In this document: piece by piece, positions 63,038 through 64,000 of the stretch
How the letters are laid out: each line of letters begins with the position of its first letter
Numbering within the stretch: the stretch's first letter is position 1
From: Lactobacillus sp.
GTDB taxonomy: Bacteria; Bacillota; Bacilli; Lactobacillales; Lactobacillaceae
Direction of reading: 5' to 3'
DNA: 64,000 nucleotides
Assembly (NCBI RefSeq): GCF_014803895.1
Contig: NZ_JAAVAU010000023.1
Coordinates: 1 to 64,000, forward strand
Translations under genes and position numbers: made by a program
The notes under the pieces: model-generated
What the model was told of the DNA's origin: nothing
Database searches by the model: none
Seen by the model: only the letters and a program-made list of their open reading frames with translations

Positions 63038-64000
63038 TGACGAAAACTTTAAAAGGTATTGCAGCCAGCGACGGTATTGCTGTTGCACCAGCCTACCTTT
63101 TGGTAGAACCTGACCTTTCGTTTTCAAAAGATTCAGTTAGCGATGTTGATTCAGAAGTTGCTCGTTTTAAGAAGGCAGTTGAAGAATCAACTAAAGAACT
63201 TGAACAAGTTCGTGATAAAGCTAAGGAAAATTTAGGTGAGGATGAAGCACAAGTCTTCGATGCTCACCTTTTATTCTTAAGCGACCCAGAATTTACTGGG
63301 GCTATTGAACAAGAAATCAAAGATCAAAAAATTAATGCTGAAGCTGCATTAGATGAAACTGCTCAAAAGTATATTGCTATTTTTGAAGGTATGACTGATA
63401 ATGCATACATGCAAGAACGTGCTGCCGATGTGCGTGATGTTTCTAAACGTATTATGGCACACTTACTTGGTGTATCTCTTCCAGACCCAGCTACTATTGA
63501 TCATGAAGTTGTTGTAATTGCTCATGATTTAACTCCTAGTGATACTGCTCAACTTAATAAAAAGTATGTTAAGGGTTTTATTACTGATATTGGTGGTAGA
63601 ACTGCTCACTCAGCAATTATGGCTCGCTCCTTAGAAATTCCTGCAGTTGTTGGTACTAATACAATTACTGAAGATATTGCAGCAGGACAAATGGTTATTG
63701 CTGATGGATTAGACGGTAATGTAATTATTGAACCGACTGAAGCTCAAATTAAGGAGTACAATGAAAAGGGAGAAGCCTTTGCTAAGCAAAAGGCTGAATG
63801 GCAAAAGTTAAAGAATGAACCTTCAGTGACTGCTGACGGTAAGCACTTTACTATTGCAGCTAATATTGGTACTCCAAGTGATATGACAGGTGTAAAGGAA
63901 AACGGTGCTGAAGCTATAGGTCTTTACAGAACTGAGTTCTTATACATGGATTCTTCTGACTTCCCAACCGAAGATGAACAATTTAAGGCTTATAAGGAAG
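63037..64000 (+). CDS. ptsI: PTS enzyme I, N-terminal part, cut by window edge
   Basis: The reading frame is open from the ATG at 63037 to the window end (321 codons). [17 protein letters not shown] opens the protein, and the phospho-histidine site [13 protein letters not shown] (about residues 187-199) and [13 protein letters not shown] (about 291-303) follow. Enzyme I transfers phosphate from phosphoenolpyruvate to HPr. The C-terminal phosphoenolpyruvate-binding barrel continues beyond base 64000. One-base overlap with ptsH gives the standard ptsHI operon. Confidence 0.97.
   Translation, partial: MTKTLKGIAASDGIAVAPAYLLVEPDLSFSKDSVSDVDSEVARFKKAVEESTKELEQVRDKAKENLGEDEAQVFDAHLLFLSDPEFTGAIEQEIKDQKINAEAALDETAQKYIAIFEGMTDNAYMQERAADVRDVSKRIMAHLLGVSLPDPATIDHEVVVIAHDLTPSDTAQLNKKYVKGFITDIGGRTAHSAIMARSLEIPAVVGTNTITEDIAAGQMVIADGLDGNVIIEPTEAQIKEYNEKGEAFAKQKAEWQKLKNEPSVTADGKHFTIAANIGTPSDMTGVKENGAEAIGLYRTEFLYMDSSDFPTEDEQFKAYKE

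Noticed and set aside
1..64000. CRISPR array, prophage or integrative element
   Set aside because: No regularly spaced repeats, phage structural genes, integrases or conjugation genes are seen; apart from the tnpB edge the gene content is core-like.

Overview
This 64 kb window is chromosomal DNA of a low-GC Gram-positive bacterium, almost certainly a Lactobacillus of the acidophilus group. The best fit is the L. gasseri / L. johnsonii cluster; the genus call is firm, the species call is an impression. The support is AT-rich coding with strong AGGAGG-type ribosome sites and frequent TTG starts, secreted SLAP-type surface proteins, a mevalonate pathway, a phosphoketolase, a PyrR attenuator, a CIRCE element, ptsH-ptsI and many paired multidrug ABC exporters. 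Almost all of the window is ordinary core or lineage-core genome. The only mobile element is a tnpB gene cut by the left edge. There is one tRNA (Arg, anticodon CCU), no rRNA, no CRISPR array and no prophage.

Layout. 0-8.7 kb: truncated tnpB, PyrR-regulated uracil permease, two MFS efflux pumps (one divergent from an HxlR regulator), msrB-msrA, and a MarR-ABC exporter operon with three copies of one palindromic operator. 8.8-15.4 kb: two tandem SLAP-domain secreted proteins, then a MarR regulator with an asymmetric heterodimeric ABC exporter. 15.4-22.8 kb: glutamine/glutamate uptake, with an orphan binding protein, a glnQHMP-type operon and a fused binding protein-permease with its own ATPase. 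The fused system has a long leader carrying a 32-codon ORF and a terminator. Uridine kinase lies between the two. 22.9-28 kb: the complete pstSCAB1B2-phoU operon. 28-34 kb: a nucleoside-to-acetyl-phosphate route of ribokinase, ribose-5-phosphate isomerase, nucleoside hydrolase, GntR regulator and phosphoketolase. 34-49 kb: nitroreductase, CNNM-type transporter, hpt, an amino-acid permease, an operon of GH25-like protein, DEAD-box helicase and orphan PTS IIC, tRNA-Arg, wecB, a DUF4097-type lipoprotein, GtrA, flavodoxin, map, YihY, galU and an alpha/beta hydrolase. 49.4-53 kb: the upper mevalonate operon (thiolase, mvaA, mvaS). 53-53.3 kb: an apparently undescribed structured RNA gene. 53.3-64 kb: an RNA methyltransferase, recX, a DUF402 phosphatase, CorC, prfC, clpE behind a CIRCE element, ptsH and the start of ptsI.

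Most interesting. First, a promoter directly behind mvaS contains a perfect 14-of-14 catabolite-responsive element between its -35 and -10 boxes. It drives a roughly 220-nt structured RNA ending in a strong terminator, which is a candidate CcpA-repressed small RNA. Second, the leader of the fused glutamine transporter contains a small ORF whose codons can pair with one arm of a downstream terminator, which is the architecture of transcription attenuation. Third, a 62-nt hairpin repeat occurs three times (one copy decayed) directly behind terminators, with a compensatory base change in the stem; one copy lies immediately upstream of tnpB. Several regulator-operator pairs can be read directly from the sequence (HxlR, two MarR systems, PyrR, HrcA).
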